Of a stretch of DNA of 64,000 nt, positions 13,638 to 27,585 are shown piece by piece. The notes under the pieces were generated by a model. It did no database searches, was not told the DNA's origin, and saw only the letters and a list, made by a program, of their open reading frames with translations. Source of the DNA: Canna indica. Lineage: Eukaryota > Streptophyta > Magnoliopsida > Zingiberales > Cannaceae. The translations under genes and the position numbers were made by a program. The stretch is from NCBI GenBank assembly GCA_034359265.1, contig CP136891.1, positions 9,004,501 through 9,068,500 of the forward strand, read 5' to 3'. How positions within the stretch are numbered: the first letter of the stretch is position 1; the number at the start of each line of letters is the position of its first letter.

Positions 13638-14460
13638 TCGATCCAAATTGTGAATCTTATTTTATTAATCATAATAATTTTATGTAAATTTATAATGATT
13701 TTAAAATATTTTTTCTTACCTCACGGCCTATTTAGTGAATTGATTTAAAATGATCTTAAATCATTTAAAATAAATCAACTTAATTGATTTTCCACTTTTA
13801 CACACTTATTTTGATTGATCCAAATTGTGAATCTTATTTTCTTAAGTATAATAGATTTTTTGCATTTTCTTAAGTATAATAGATTTTTTGTAAATTTATG
13901 ATGATTTTGAAATGCTTTTCCTTGCATATATTATACTGCATATTTAATGAACTAGATTAAAATTATCTCAAATAGTTTTAAATGAATCAACTTAATTGAT
14001 CTGTCACTTTTATACACTCATTTTGACTGATCCAAATTATGAATCTCATTTCATTAAGTATAATAAATTTTTAGTGAATTTACGTTGATTTTAGGATGTT
14101 TTTCCTTGCATATATAGTATATTTAATGAACTAATTTAAAATGATCCGAAACAGTTTAAAATGAATCAACTTAATTGATCTGTTATTTTTATACATCCAT
14201 TTTGACTGATCCAAGTTGTGGATCTTATTTTCTTAAACATAATAGATTTTCTATAAATTTATGATGATATTAGGATGTCTTTCCTTGTATATATGGTCTA
14301 TTTAGTAAACTTGTGGATTTCATTTTCTTAAGCATAATATTTTTTTTTGTGAATTTACTATGATTTTAGAATACTTTTTCTTGCATATATAACCTATTTA
14401 GTGGATCAATTTAAAATACTCTGAAACAATTTAAAATGAATCAACTATATTAATTTTGGA
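13638..14460. repeat. AT-rich tandem satellite, period ~180 bp
   Basis: The phrase GATCCAAATTGTGAATCTT and variants recurs at about 13639, 13817, 14028 and 14208, with a partial fifth unit near 14310. Spacing is 178, 211 and 180 bp. The long unit contains an extra copy of a ~30-bp CTTAAGTATAATAGATT block. Phrases such as AATTTAGGATG and AGTTTAAAATG link these units to the inverted array at 6.2-7.7 kb. Confidence 0.7.
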
Positions 14461-14689
14461 CGGACGTGAAAAATTATATATTTCGTTACATGCAGAATGA
14501 GGTTTGGGCGGAATTTTTTAACGGGATTAACTACTGTTGTTAATCCGTTACGATGCATTGAGGATATTTATGATATTTTTGAAAAAAAAAAATTTAATAA
14601 TTTTTGAAAAAGCTATTTTGATTTGGGGAACAAAAACTTTCCTAAGAAAATCATTGATAAAAAAATAGCAGCAACATCTCATAGGAAAC

Positions 14690-14985
14690 AGCAACTCAGA
14701 ATATCTTGAAACAAAAAACAATAGCCAAACAACCAAAAACAAAACAACAGCCAAGCAGCCAACATCAAAACAGCAACCAAAGCAACCTGGAATCAGAAAC
14801 AGCAATTAAGCAATCTGAAATTAAAAAAAGCAGCTAAATAAATAAATTACAACAGACATTATTAGAATTGAAACAAAAAATTTACAGCCAAGTAACCAAA
14901 AACAAAATAACAAGCAAAGCAACCTGAAACAAGAATTAGCAGCCAAGTAATCTCAAATAAAATAGCAGCCTGAGCAGCCAGCCAG
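14690..14985. repeat. Low-complexity AAC/AGC-rich tract
   Basis: Degenerate phrases such as CAGCCAAGCAACC and AACAAAAACAGC are repeated about every 20-25 bp. The open frames here are driven by composition. It lies just before the likely 5' leader of the glucosylceramidase gene. Confidence 0.5.
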
Positions 14986-14999
14986 CATATTTCAACTTC

Positions 15000-16671
15000 A
15001 ACGCCAGAATTAAGTAATGTCGCCTATGTTCTCTATTTCTCCCAAGGAATAGTCTACAAGAAACGACGGATTGGTTGACGCGCAACCCCTCTGTTGCTGG
15101 CCTTTTGATCTTCCTTCTCCGCAGCTTCTGGTGAGGTTTCCCTTTCACGGATTGGTTTTTCTTGAACAGTTACTTATCTTTTGTGATGCAAATCATATAT
15201 GGAGGAACATTGAATCATTACTGATTCCAGTTCATGATCTTGGGCTCAAGAATGCACTGAGGATTTCCTCTTGATTTCGTCCTTTGTTTCACCATCGTTG
15301 CCTGCTTTTCCTATCTCCTTTGTTTGAGACGCACTGGTTGTGCTTGTTGAGAGTTACCTGTGGTCATTTGGCATTCATCGACAAAAGGTTTTGCCTTCTG
15401 AAGTGTTAGGGTTTAATTGTTTCTACATGGTTTGTATCCCCGATTTGTTTCCAGAAGTACTATACAAGAATGGCATGATGTAATTCGAAGTAGTCTTATG
15501 GTTTTTCCAGCACAAGGTGTTGGTTTTCGTTTTTTTCTTATTTCATAGCTTAGTAAGCACAGACGCATGAATATTGAATACGAAAACATTTTGATCAGTT
15601 CAATGCAAACTAAAAACCCTGTAGAAGTTATGTGATGATCTTTTCCTGCTTTGTTTCTGTGTAAATTTGATCATCTTCATCTCATCTTGGCAATATCTTC
15701 ATAATTGATGAGTCTGCTTGATTGTCTAGTCCTCCCCCCTGTAATTTAGCTTTTTTGTATTAGCAAGTCATTCATAAGCTTGGAACATGGTCTTTTTTGG
15801 GTAGTCTGTTATTTGAGTTGAGACTAACCGTTCCTAGTCAAAGTGCACTACAGTTGACTTGTGATTGTTGGTGATGACAAACAACCATATTTGAAACTTA
15901 AGGGCTTGTTTGGATTGGGGTTAAAGGAGGGGAAGGGAAGGGAGGAGAAAAAATTCCCTTGTTTGGTTTTATGACTTTAATGGAGGGGAATTATTTACCT
16001 TGATTCCCCTCCAAACCTCAATTTTCTTCGGGGTTGAACGGAGGCGAATACAATTATAAAAAATTCATCCAAAATAAATTTACAAAATTATCCTTATTAT
16101 TTTCATAAATTTACAAGATATTTATTAAACCCTAGTGGCATCTTCCCATCCCTATTGGTTGGGGTTACTCTTCTACGATCAATTTCGATCTTACCTCGAA
16201 GCATCACATATAACACAAAAATAAAAAATGTATAATTGTCTATTAAATAAAAGATTTTCTAATTCCCCTTCTTTCCCCTTACAAGGTACATCCAACTTTT
16301 CCCTTCCCTTCCCTTCCCTTCCTCTTATTAAACTATATCCAAACAAGGTTAATTTTTACCCTCCCTTCCCTTCCCCTTAATGGTATCATAATTGTGTGAT
16401 TTCTCCATGGGAAAAACAACCACTAAGTTTTAAGTAATATCACTCATTTCATGATGACCTTCACTTTGAATATTACTGGAATCATTAGATGCTTATTTGG
16501 CATGCGCCACATAGCTAATGGGTATATATGAATTTTTTTGCTCTCGAAGAATTCTCATGAATGCTAAATTGATACATTTTATTTTTGCGAATGCAGCTTT
16601 TGTTGGCAACACGAAATCTGAAAAAAGATTTCACGACGGAGAGACGAACCTTGTAGTCATTTTTCTGGATA
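15000..16671 (+). other. Probable 5' leader and leader intron of the glucosylceramidase gene
   Basis: Composition becomes balanced at about 15000-15300, as expected for a first non-coding exon. A good acceptor (GCGAATGCAG) ends at 16596, leaving a 75-base stretch before the ATG at 16672. The exact donor and transcription start were not determined. The MITE at 15901-16348 would then lie in the leader intron. Confidence 0.4.
15901..16348. mobile_element. Tourist-type MITE (PIF/Harbinger) with TTA duplication
   Basis: The 448-bp element starts AGGGCTTGTTTGGAT and ends ATCCAAACAAGG, near-complementary termini of the classic Tourist form. TTA flanks both ends (15898-15900 and 16349-16351). Beside the ends it carries GGGAAGGGAAGG-type and CCCTTCCCTTCC-type runs, which are also complementary and would fold back. 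No coding capacity. Confidence 0.8.
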
Positions 16672-19600
16672 ATGGCTGAATTCACTGAGGTAAGGTGGTG
16701 TAATTCAGTAGAAAATTATCCTATCATGAGCTTGTTGCAGGAGAAGTCCTCGCTTTATGATTGCACTATAAGTTCCTTCTCCTTTGAAATTATTTCTATA
16801 TTTCTTTTCACACTTTTCTATTCCACCACATTCCCAAAATGAGGGTACCAACTACCTAAAAAACCATCTTTTATCAACAATAACAACTACTACTAAGCCT
16901 CAATCCCATACTAGATGGGGAAAAAACCCATCTTTTATCATGGTGAAAAAACAATTCCATAAATTGTCTTTGTTTATGAATTTGTCTAAAAGAAATTGTG
17001 TTTCTCGTTTATTCAGGATAATGTGGAACTGTGTCAACCACCTCCACTAACTTGGCAAAGAAATCTTGCTGATGAGGAAAAGAAGAAGTCTGAGTATTTC
17101 ATTATCAAGTTAACTGACTTTTGGATGGTATGCGTCCAGATTAGATTTATATGAAAATATCATAAAATAGATTATCATTCCCATTCTTATATTTATGTTA
17201 TTATCTTTGGCGTTACTGGAAAAGCTCAGCTCACTTATTAGAACTTATATTGAGATTGCACTCTGGTTAATATTGCCACTTTTGCATCATTTTTAGAGAA
17301 TATACAAGGTTAGGTTTCACATATGCATATCTAATTTCGAAGAAGCAAAAACTAAATTCAAAGTCAAGTGTTTAAGTCGGATGTTTCCAGCCAATGGTAT
17401 ATTTCCTACTGCTTTAAGTTACAAGATTTGTATATGTCATTTGTGTTTTAGATATAGTGGTTCAGAACTTCAGATAATTTCCTCAAAGGCTATAGCAAAC
17501 CCTGCTCGAGCAATTCATGTAACTTTAAACTATAAGAGTGGTCAAGATGCTGCTTGAGCAAAGGTCATGGCGTCTACTCTAGCAAACAGCTTTGTTGTGG
17601 AAGGAAAGCCAAATTATTTTGTGAACCTGACATAGGAATAGATACCTGTCTCTTATTCAAAATGATAAATTAATTACATAGTGCTCCACTGTTTTGGGAT
17701 TATTATGGGTATCTTGGCCTCAACCATTAAAAATTGTCATCCTAGCACATTGTTCTTTGTACAGTAATCTTTTTGCGCATGAATATGTAGATTCATATTG
17801 GTAATGAAAATAGTTTAATATCAAGTTTGCTACAACTAGTAATGACTGTTTCTTGAGTGAAACCTCCAATGATTTTTTAGAGGAAAAAGTAGTTTTCATG
17901 GTCTGTCTTTTAATTATTGTTCGTTTTTGTTTGCAGTTGTACCCTGATTTAGCTTAGCATACAACGTGTAAGTGAGTTGTGCATAACATGTTAGCGGCGG
18001 CAGATGCATAATTTTAACAAAGGGGGGGGGGGGCAATTTAAGACATAACAGTGCCTAACAAATGTTACTACAAGACTACAACTTCAAGTCTTCAATTGAA
18101 CTCAACTGATATCATGATTCATGTATTAATGAGATAATCTAATTGTAATTGAAAATATAAAATTGTAATTAACATTTGTAATCAGACAATCTAATTCATG
18201 TATATCAATTAATATCATAAACCATTCATGTAACTCAATAAAAAAAATTGTTATCAAAATTTGTTCAATTATATATATATATATATATATATATATTGCA
18301 TTGTCACATTTGTAATCTAAAAAGTAAAATTGAATGAATTCATCGTCTGTTGTTCAATTATGTATATCATATGTATACTATATCAAATTATCAATTCATA
18401 TACGTGAGCCATCAACTAGGTTATGAATATTTTGTGAAATTTGAACCATCAATTTGATGCCAGCCATTGATAATTTATGACACATGAGCAGTCAATTTGA
18501 TATAAATGATTAATAAAATTATTATCAAATTATTAAGGGGAATGAAACACCAGTTGAGGAATTGGGAAGAAGTAAAAACTGTGTTTGGTAGAGATTGAAG
18601 ATGAACTCATTGCTAAATGCTAATATTACTTAAATAAACCCATTGTGCCCCTTGGTCCCAATGTCTGTCTGCCGATGCATGTTAAGTATATGAACTATTG
18701 TTTCATAAAATACTGTTACTTTTATTGTATCAATGCAAAGCTTCAGCTGATGTGAACTACTGACATGTTAACGAGAATCCATCCTTCAAAAGTGCTTAAT
18801 ATGTTGAAACTACATGATTGTTGAAGAACAACATTGTTGAATTTCGTAGAAATTAATTATCCTTGACCAATTGTACTAATATATCGCAGGTTTATTTTGG
18901 CTATCGATTGTGTCGTTACTTCATAGAGACAACTGCAAAAGGACAGGTAAGCTATGTTTTTCTCACTAAAGGATGTTGCTACTAACAAATGGTTTCGTGT
19001 GAGTTCAATGGAGAGTCAGATAATTTGTTCCTGATCTATGACTGATTCTTGTTTTATTGTTTTTATGCAGGCTGCAATCTATAATCCTTTTAGAAAGTGG
19101 ATGGAGGTGTCTAATCTAGGAGTTCCTTTAGGTGGCATAGGGTAGGAATTTATTCCTTGGTTACTCTAGTCTCCATAAAAAATATTTTCATTGATTCTTT
19201 TGTCTCTTTTGCTAGACTCACTGTAAATACATAAATATTAGAGCATCAAATCCACAAGTCAAATTTTCTTTAATATCATATTTTGATGGCGTGAAAAATT
19301 CACTTTTATAAGCTATATTACAAGGCCGTATAACTTTTACAAGGTCGTATAACTTTCTGACTTTTATCTTTCTTATCTTATTTGGATTTCTAATAGCAGG
19401 CTTTCTGTTACAATGTCAGCACTGATGCATGCTTATTCCTGTGAGAGCAATTTCTCCATTAAAATATAGTGTTTTTGCAGCTTAAATTACAACAACAAGA
19501 ATTATTAATTTTTCTTTCACATCCAGTTCTAGTAATAAGAATATGGAGAATGATAGAATACAACTAACTAATCTTGAATATTTTATAAGACTCAAAGAAA

Positions 19601-22600
19601 ATTTTATAAGACTCAAAGAAAATTCAATAATGTGACCAATGTCTTTCTTTATTTTTTGTTTCCTTAGTTTTGTTGGGGTAAAATTAAAGATATGAAAAAA
19701 CTTCAAATAGTAGTTAAAACAGACATACTTTGTTTCTCTTAAAAAAATGATAAGAGGCAGTCCTGAATTTCTCAGTTCGCCAGTGTCCCCAGCGTTTGTT
19801 ACCGTCATTCGTTTCGAATCTTTTGGAATGAATGGGATTTATCCTAAGTTTATCTCAAACAAAGAGACTTTCTCGAGTGATCCCTGTGCATGAGATTCCC
19901 GCCAATGCAGACTTTGGGGAGGACCAATGTTTGCATACCCAAGAGGTTGTTTTCACGTTTTTTGATCCTTGGAGCAACCTTACTGTTGTACCAAGGCTCA
20001 CCCTCTTTTCATCATTTATATAAATTTCATGTTTACTCATATGAAATGCTTCTCGTCAGTTCTCATTATTGTAACATTCAACTTCCAGTGCAGGAAGTAT
20101 AGGTAGAAGCTATAAAGGCTATTTTCAACACTGGCAACTATTCCCTGAACAATGTGAAGAGAATCCTATCCTAGCCAATCAGTTCTCTGTGAGTGGAACT
20201 CCAAATAGTGGAATTCAATGCAATTTTCGAAAGAAAACTCTTCCTTCCATCTGCTTCTTGGTTCAATAAAATGTTAGAAACTTGATCTTGGCAAGATATA
20301 TTTTGCTTCTTTAGCAAGACTTTGAACCTTAACTGAAGATGCATTTTTTCTTTGTAAACCATGTCAGTTTTTGCAACCTCAGCATTTCTAACCATGGATA
20401 CTCTTTGAACTTTTTGTTTTCTCTCTCCCACCATTAGTTTAATGCCCATCTTGAGTTTATAATTACATTCTTGTAGCTGTCAAAGTTTTCCAATAATCTT
20501 CTGGTTGTATGAATTTTTAACTAAATGCTTGCTTTTATTGTTTTTTGTTTTGTTGATAGGTCTTCATTTCACGCCCTAATGGAAAGAAGTATTCTACTGT
20601 ACTATCACCAATAAGATCAGAAATTCCCAAGTAATATGGTTTGGCTGTCAATATTATCAGGCTTATTGCCTTATTTCTTTCCTTATTTAATTCTCAAGCA
20701 ATATAATTGTTTTCCATGATATGCAGAGGAAGTACTAATCCTGGAATAGAATCTTGGGACTGGAATCTCAAAGGAAAAAAGTGCACGTACCATGCTTTGT
20801 ATCCAAGGTCCTGGACCGTTTATGATGGTAATCACTACATGAAACATATTGGAAAGGGTAAATAAACCAATGTTACAGTAGGCATTTTCCCATTGATTCA
20901 TTGCCATGTCTTTATAGGTGAACCTGACCCAGAACTCAAAATAACATGCCGTCAGATTTCACCATTTATCCCACACAACTACCGAGAAAGCAGCTTTCCT
21001 GTTGCAGTTTTTACCTTCACGGTAAGCAATATTGAATATGAAAGCCCCAGCATTCCACAAATAATAAGTGTATTTGATTGCTTTATGTTATTCTGCCAAT
21101 TACCAGCTGATGAATTCGGGGCAGACTCCAGCAGAAGTAACTTTGCTTTTCACATGGGCTGTACGTAAAATGTTAATGATAGATTTTTACTTCATTGGTC
21201 TTCCTTCTAAGAACATCTGTAACTTTATTTTAATAAACCATGCCTGATGCTTCAAGAACACTAACACAAAATACTGGTTCTAAGTTATCCAACTTAACTT
21301 TTCAACTGATAAAAGAATATTTGGCAATTTTTGTCCCACAGAATTCTGTGGGAGGTAAATCCGAGTTGTCTGGTAATCATTCAAATTCCAAAATGATGTA
21401 AGTCTATAGCTAATAAATGTCTGTCTAAACCATTGTTTGTCTTAATCTCTTACTTTCTACCAATTTTATCTATAGAAAAAATGTTTTAACTTTTCTTTAA
21501 CATGCTTTGATGGAAAAAAAATATGTTAGGTCAAAGAATGGTGTGCATGGAGTTCTTCTACATCACAGGTATTCTCATGTTTTCATCTCCAAGATTGTAT
21601 ATACCGTTTGAAATATTTCACATTCCACAAAGGCTTGCTTGATCTTAGCATAGAACTGGCTAAAAACAAGTGTTCCTAGCATTTCGTTTTATTCATATTC
21701 TATTTTCTGAAGAAGCATGTAATGCAGAACTGCCAACCGTCAGACACCAGTGACATTTGCAATAGCAGCTCAGGAAACTGATGAAGTTTGTGTATCTGAA
21801 TGTCCTTGCTTCCTGTTATCTGGGAATTACAAGGGATTGACTGCAAGGGACATGTGGGATGTAATAAAGAAGGTTGGAAAACTTAGGAATTTCGCTTTCA
21901 TTTATTATATTTTATTTCTACCTAAACTCTCTTCATTCCCTTCTAAATCTTTTGATTTCTGGTTCTACTTTGATTTTGCACTTGTATTCTAAATTTGTCA
22001 GTAGTTCTTATGGTGTTACTAGATCTTCAAAAATTGTTAAAGACTGTACTACCAAGGTTGTCTAGAAAAGTTGTCCTAACTCCTAACATGTAGGATGTCC
22101 TAAAAATACCATTTGCAGACACCCTGGTATGTATATGTGCTGGTGCCTTCATGGAGAACTTGTTCTACATGATTTATGTGCACATATAACACAAATATAT
22201 ATGGTGGCATATAGACCTAATGTTCAAGGTAGATAGTGGTCAAGGAGACTTCCAATAAGGTGGACGAAGGTATATTTGAATAATAGTGATGCAAGAACCT
22301 ACAAATGCAGTAGTTCCTTAGTTACAACCAATTCTCTCTAAACTCCCAAATCATGCATGGAAACAAGGTAGGATGCCGTAGTTCTAATGTACATGTCATA
22401 ACCCATAGTTTGCAGATGCACGCATTCCAATTTCAAGCCTTCAGATTGTGTTCCAATATAAGTTAAGCAAGGAACCATAACAAATGCAACAATGTAATTC
22501 AACTTGCTATATACAAACTAATCTATATATTTTATCTTTTTATGGAAAATATGATAATTGTATTACAGAAATAAACTTTCTGTACACCCCTCTTTATTCA

Positions 22601-25600
22601 ATACCTACTTGTGGCCCAACCTTAAGAGATCCAGCCAACATGAACAGAAATTTGAACATTACAATATAAAAGTATTAGGCTTAGTTGTTTACCTGACGTC
22701 TTCTATGTTGTTAACATGTGGAAAATAACTGCCGAGCTTGGCTCAATTCCTTCTGCAATGAGTCTAATAATCTTCTTTGGCTTCCTTACTCGATTTCTGA
22801 ATGTCCTCCCAGTGCCTTTCAACCCATATGTAGTAAATAGCAACAGATGAAGAGTCTAAGAGACCAGTCTATGAATTTTGTATCCATAATTCGTGTGGTA
22901 ATTTGGTCTCTAGAACTGAGATACTATTTTTACTTATAACTTGTATTTGCATAAAAGCATTTATTCCAAGTGAGTTTTCCTTTTTGAAGTTAGTGAATCC
23001 CTTGTTAACTGATTACTTTCAGCATTTTAGCTGTTGTTAGTTAATTTCATAGCTAAATATGGTTTTCACTGATATTACTACAATTTCTTCACATTCTTTT
23101 TGATATTCTCATCAAAAAGTATGGATCCTTTTCCTGCCTTGATGATAGCGGAACAACTGCACCATCAGCACCAGGATCATCTATTGGTGCAGCTGTTGCA
23201 GCCACAGTTACAGTTCCACCGAAAGAAAGTCGTACAGTTACATTTTCTTTGGCATGGGCGTGCCCTCAAGTAAAGTTTGGTAGTGGCAGAACTTATAACA
23301 GGTGAGTGGGCCAATTGACGTAGATGATCGAATGCCTAATCATTTTGCTGATTAGAATCTAATAACAGGAGATATACCAAATTCTATGGGTCCGATGTTG
23401 ACACAGCGGCAGCAAATCTTGCTCATGATGCCATAATCAGTAAGTTTCACAAATGTCATTGTTAAAGTCCCACGTTGGTTAGAAATATGGCCAAGATAGT
23501 TTTTAAATAGTTTAGGCAATCCTCTCCTCATGAGCTAGCTTTTGGGGCGAGTTAGACCCACTAATTTCTTAACATGGTATCAGAGTCAAACCTGTGGTTG
23601 ATATTGTGCCACACTGCCACCCACAGATGTCCACTCCTGCAAAACTCCACGCTCCAGATGTCCAATCCTGGGCGTGAGGGGGGTGTGTTAAAGTCCCACG
23701 TTGGTTAGAAATATGGCCAAGGTAGTCTTTAAATAGTTTGGGCAATCCTCTCCTCATGAGCGCTATTTTGGGGTGAGTTAGGCCTACTAATTTCTTAACA
23801 GCCATAATATTCTATTACTATTTTTCTTGATAGTCAATTTTGTTACTTTTGAAATCCTTTTTCCTTCTTAAATTTCGTCCAGAGCATTGCCATTGGGAAT
23901 CCCAGATTGAAGATTGGCAAAGACCTGTTTTGCAAGACACAAATCTTCCTGAATGGTATATTCTGAACTCACATGTTAATAATCTGTTCATCTCAGGTCT
24001 CAGCAGAATATATGTGAATCTTTTTGAAACCTGACACAGGTACCCAATCACTCTTTTTAATGAGCTATACTATCTAAATGCTGGGGGGACAATTTGGACA
24101 GGTAATTTGGTTATAAACTTATAAAGTTTTAAAGCTTTTGTGCTATGATTGCAGTTTGTAATTACGCATAACAAATATTTACAGATGGATTGCCCCCAAT
24201 GGAAAGTTTAGCAAGCATTGAAGAAAGAAAATTTTCCCTTGATATAACCAGTTCAGATTCTAAAGAAGTGAATAGAAATATCCAAGGAAAGAACTCTGCT
24301 GCTCATATCCTGACAAAGATGTCTCTGATCAATAAGAGGTTACAGTCTCCTATTGCATCACATTCTGCTTTTGGTACATCATTACTTCATGAAGGAGAAG
24401 ATAACATTGGCCAGTTTCTCTATCTTGAAGGAATACAATATAATATGTGGAACACTTATGATGTCCACTTCTACTCATCCTTTGCCCTAATCACACTGTT
24501 CCCCAAACTTGAACTTAACATTCAAAGAGACTTTGCAGCAGCAGTACTGATGCATGACCCTCAAAAGATGCAATTGATTAGTGGCCAGTGGGTTCCTAGG
24601 AAGATTCTTGGTGCCATCCCTCATGATCTTGGACAAAATGACCCATGGAATGAAGTAAATGCTTATAACCTTCATGATACCAATAGGTGGAAGGACTTGA
24701 ATCCCAAATTTGTTTTGCAAGTTTATAGAGATGTGGTTGCAACAGGGGATAAATCGTTTGCAAATTCTGTTTGGCCTTCTGTCTATATCGCAATGGCTTA
24801 TATGGATCAGTTTGACAAAGACAAAGATGGGATGATAGAAAATGAAGGTTTTCCTGATCAAACTTATGACATGTGGTCAGTGTCTGGTGTAAGTGCATAT
24901 ACTGGGGGGCTATGGGTGGCTGCTTTGCAAGCTGCGTCTTCTATGGCACAATTTGTTGGAGATAAAGCTTCTGAAGATTATTTTTGGAACCGCTACCAGA
25001 AAGCAAAAGTTGTATATGATCAGCTATGGAATGGTTCTTATTTTAATTACGATAATTGTGATGGAGTATCAAGCTCATCTATTCTGGCTGACCAGTTGGC
25101 TGGACAATGGTATGTTCTGATACACTTGATATGCCTTTTTTGTTTCTTGCTTCCAAAGCATATTGATCTCCAGTTGACAAGAAAGATAAAAGAAACTAAC
25201 ATTGGAATTTGCCATCTTCCTGACTTTTCCTTTTTGTCTTAGCCCAATTATGGTTTCTTGATTGAGTTGTATGACAAATTTTGTTTGCTTGTTATGCACA
25301 TATAATTGAAAATTTCATGCAGTATTTCCCTTATGCTCTTTTATTTATATTGTTTCTATGTATACATGTATATCATAAATTTAAGCTTCATTGGCATCAT
25401 CTTAGTACTTCTTTGAATGTTTTAACTTTTAACTTTATAAGTTGAACTAAAATTTAAACTGTGTAAACATATAGAAATGATATCCCTTTCTATCTTTCTT
25501 TTTTTGTTGAGAAAAAGCATCTTGTATTATATTCAAGAGAACCGAATGGAATACAAGTTGTGGGAGAGGGGATTTATTCCTAGTAGATGAATTTTTCTTC

Positions 25601-27001
25601 AAGGTATCTATGGTTAAAATCATTTGTACTGCTCCTTTTTAGGTATGCTAGAGCATGTGGTCTTCAATCTATTGTTGATGACAATAAAGCAAGAAGTGCA
25701 TTTGAAAAGATATATAACTTCAATGTGTTGAAAGTAAAGGAAGGGAAGTGTGGTGCAGTTAATGGAATACGGCAGGATGGTACAATGGACATGTCAGCAT
25801 TTCAGTCAAATGAAATATGGGCTGGAGTCACATATGCTGTTGCTGCTGCTATGATCCAAGAAGGCATGCCAGAAATAGCATTTAAGACGGCAGAAGGGGT
25901 TTATCAAACTGTCTGGTCTAAAAATGGACTTGGGTAAGTTTTCAGTGACTGTTTAAGTTCTTTAATTTTTTAAGGTACCTGTGCCTGTTTGATTCTATGA
26001 CATTTCTTGGCATTAAATGGACCGTAAATATTTTTTCAGTTTGTTTGGTATTATTCTAATCAACTAACAGTTCAAAAATAAGTCAAGGGATTATTTCGAA
26101 AACATACTTCAAAATTTTCCCTGGCATACAACTTCTTCATAACAACATATTTCTCTCGTTGACCCCTAGACAAGCATAACATCTCTCTGCTCACCCTAGC
26201 TTGTCCTGTTATCAATACATTTGAGCTTGTCTCGCTTACCTTTTAGAATGAAACGAGTATGAGCAGGGTTTAGACGTTAATTTAAACTTAACCCAACATG
26301 GAGAAGGCTATCTTAATAATTTAGTACACCAATAAATCCTTCTGGTTTGCCTGATGATACCATATTGAGATATTGCCTCGCTTACAGGAGACATCAAGCT
26401 AGCTGAATTATATGCTTGTTTAGGTCTTCCTTTTCAATTACCAGGGTATTTGGTTTCATGACTCTAAGTTGCAGTTTGTAGTATTTATCATTGTCAATGA
26501 TGTATTTGTCATGTAAGCAAAGAGGTAACTGATTTGCTTCACAGCTCTTTTCTCGACTTCCAGTTTATCTCAGTGGAACACATTCTCTTTTTTTTCTCAC
26601 TTCAGTAACCACCAGTATCTGCTTGGTTAGAAGAAATGGTTTTGTGCCCTTTTGGTTTTTGTAGGATTACAGCAATAAATACAAGCAGTGAATCTGTGTT
26701 ACTTATTGGTTGAAACTATTTGGACAGGTACTCATTTCAGACTCCTGAAGCATGGACACCGAATGATGAGTACAGGTCATTGCAATACATGCGTCCTCTA
26801 GCTATATGGGCGATGCAATGGGCGCTATCTCCACCAAAGATACACAAGGAAGAGCTGGAAATGAACAGAAATGGAGAAGCTCAAATGCCTCATCTGGAAT
26901 TCTCTCAAATCGCAAACTTACTCAAGCTGCCAGAAGAGAAGGATACTAAAAGCATCATGCGAGTCATCTTGGACATTATTCATGATAAGCTTTGGTCATG
27001 A
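16672..27001 (+). CDS. Non-lysosomal (GBA2-type) glucosylceramidase, GH116
   Basis: Nineteen coding exons join in frame to 934 aa: 16672-16689, 17017-17127, 18890-18946, 19071-19141, 20089-20188, 20560-20630, 20727-20827, 20918-21021, 21107-21160, 21342-21397, 21530-21568, 21728-21872, 23120-23301, 23369-23439, 23883-23955, 24040-24101, 24185-25109, 25643-25933, 26728-27001. The enzyme hydrolyses glucosylceramide to glucose and ceramide in sphingolipid turnover. An N-terminal GBA2_N-type domain (about residues 60-420, with [16 protein letters not shown]) precedes the catalytic alpha/alpha barrel (about 500-900). [18 protein letters not shown] (Glu520, likely nucleophile) and DQTYDMW (663-669, holding the acid/base Asp) match the family's active-site blocks. 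Plant homologues have similar length. All exon phases agree, so the gene looks intact. A 341-bp TRIM sits in the intron after exon 14. Confidence 0.93.
18022..18296. repeat. G12 run and (TA)n microsatellite in a glucosylceramidase intron
   Basis: A 12-base G homopolymer starts at 18022, and about 13 TA dinucleotides run at 18270-18296. Both lie in the long intron 17128-18889 and are likely length-polymorphic. Confidence 0.8.
23460..23800. mobile_element. TRIM: miniature LTR retrotransposon, 341 bp
   Basis: Two direct repeats of 115 bp (23460-23574 and 23686-23800) begin TGTTAAAGTCCCACG and end TTTCTTAACA, giving TG..CA ends. Directly after the first comes TGGTATCAGAG (23575), the primer-binding site complementary to initiator tRNA-Met. 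A purine tract with a GGGGGG run precedes the second repeat. Flanks GTCAT (23455-23459) and GCCAT (23801-23805) fit a 5-bp target duplication with one change. The two LTRs differ at about ten positions, so the insertion is not recent. The internal region of about 110 bp codes for nothing. It lies in the sense orientation in the intron 23440-23882 of the glucosylceramidase gene. Confidence 0.92.
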
Positions 27002-27585
27002 CAATGAAATCATTTGTGATTTTTTCATGAAATACATGCGGTATATTTAAGAAATTCTTCCTGCATAATTTTACAGACAAATTTTAGAATTCAGCATTAA
27101 TACTTTTGCTAAATAAGGGACAAAGTTTCTTGTTCTAAATGATCAGAGGAATGTAGCTATGTAAAGGGTAACTGCAAAATATATTAAATGTTATCTTCAA
27201 TATTCATGGATTCGCTTAATTTCTGGAAAATGATCTTTTGCTTAGTTGAGAAAGATTTGCTCTGCATTTGAGCTTTGAGTTCTACTGTTGGCTTCGTTCT
27301 ACGTATGGTTTTATGACCTTGCTATGGGTAAGTCTGCTGATTCTTAGGTTGATTTGTATTTGGACAATAATGCAGCTTGTTTTCTTTCCTTCTTGAACCA
27401 AAACTTTTGGTATCAGCAACCAAGCCATTTACCAATTAAGCTGACACCTTCAAGGAGAATGAGATTAGAGGTCTTCAAGTTTAGCAAGAAGAAGAAAGGA
27501 GAGTTTTTATAATGCTGCCAGGCTTTGCCGCTTTAATGTAATATTCTTTCTTTTTTCTTTTCTATGTTGAATGAATATATGGTGA

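Noticed and set aside
15071..15274. 67-codon frame near 15.1 kb as a gene
   Set aside because: No domain or splice partner; better explained as the untranslated first exon region of the glucosylceramidase gene.
24487..24898. Minus-strand open frames across the large glucosylceramidase exon
   Set aside because: They are antisense shadows of a strongly supported coding exon.
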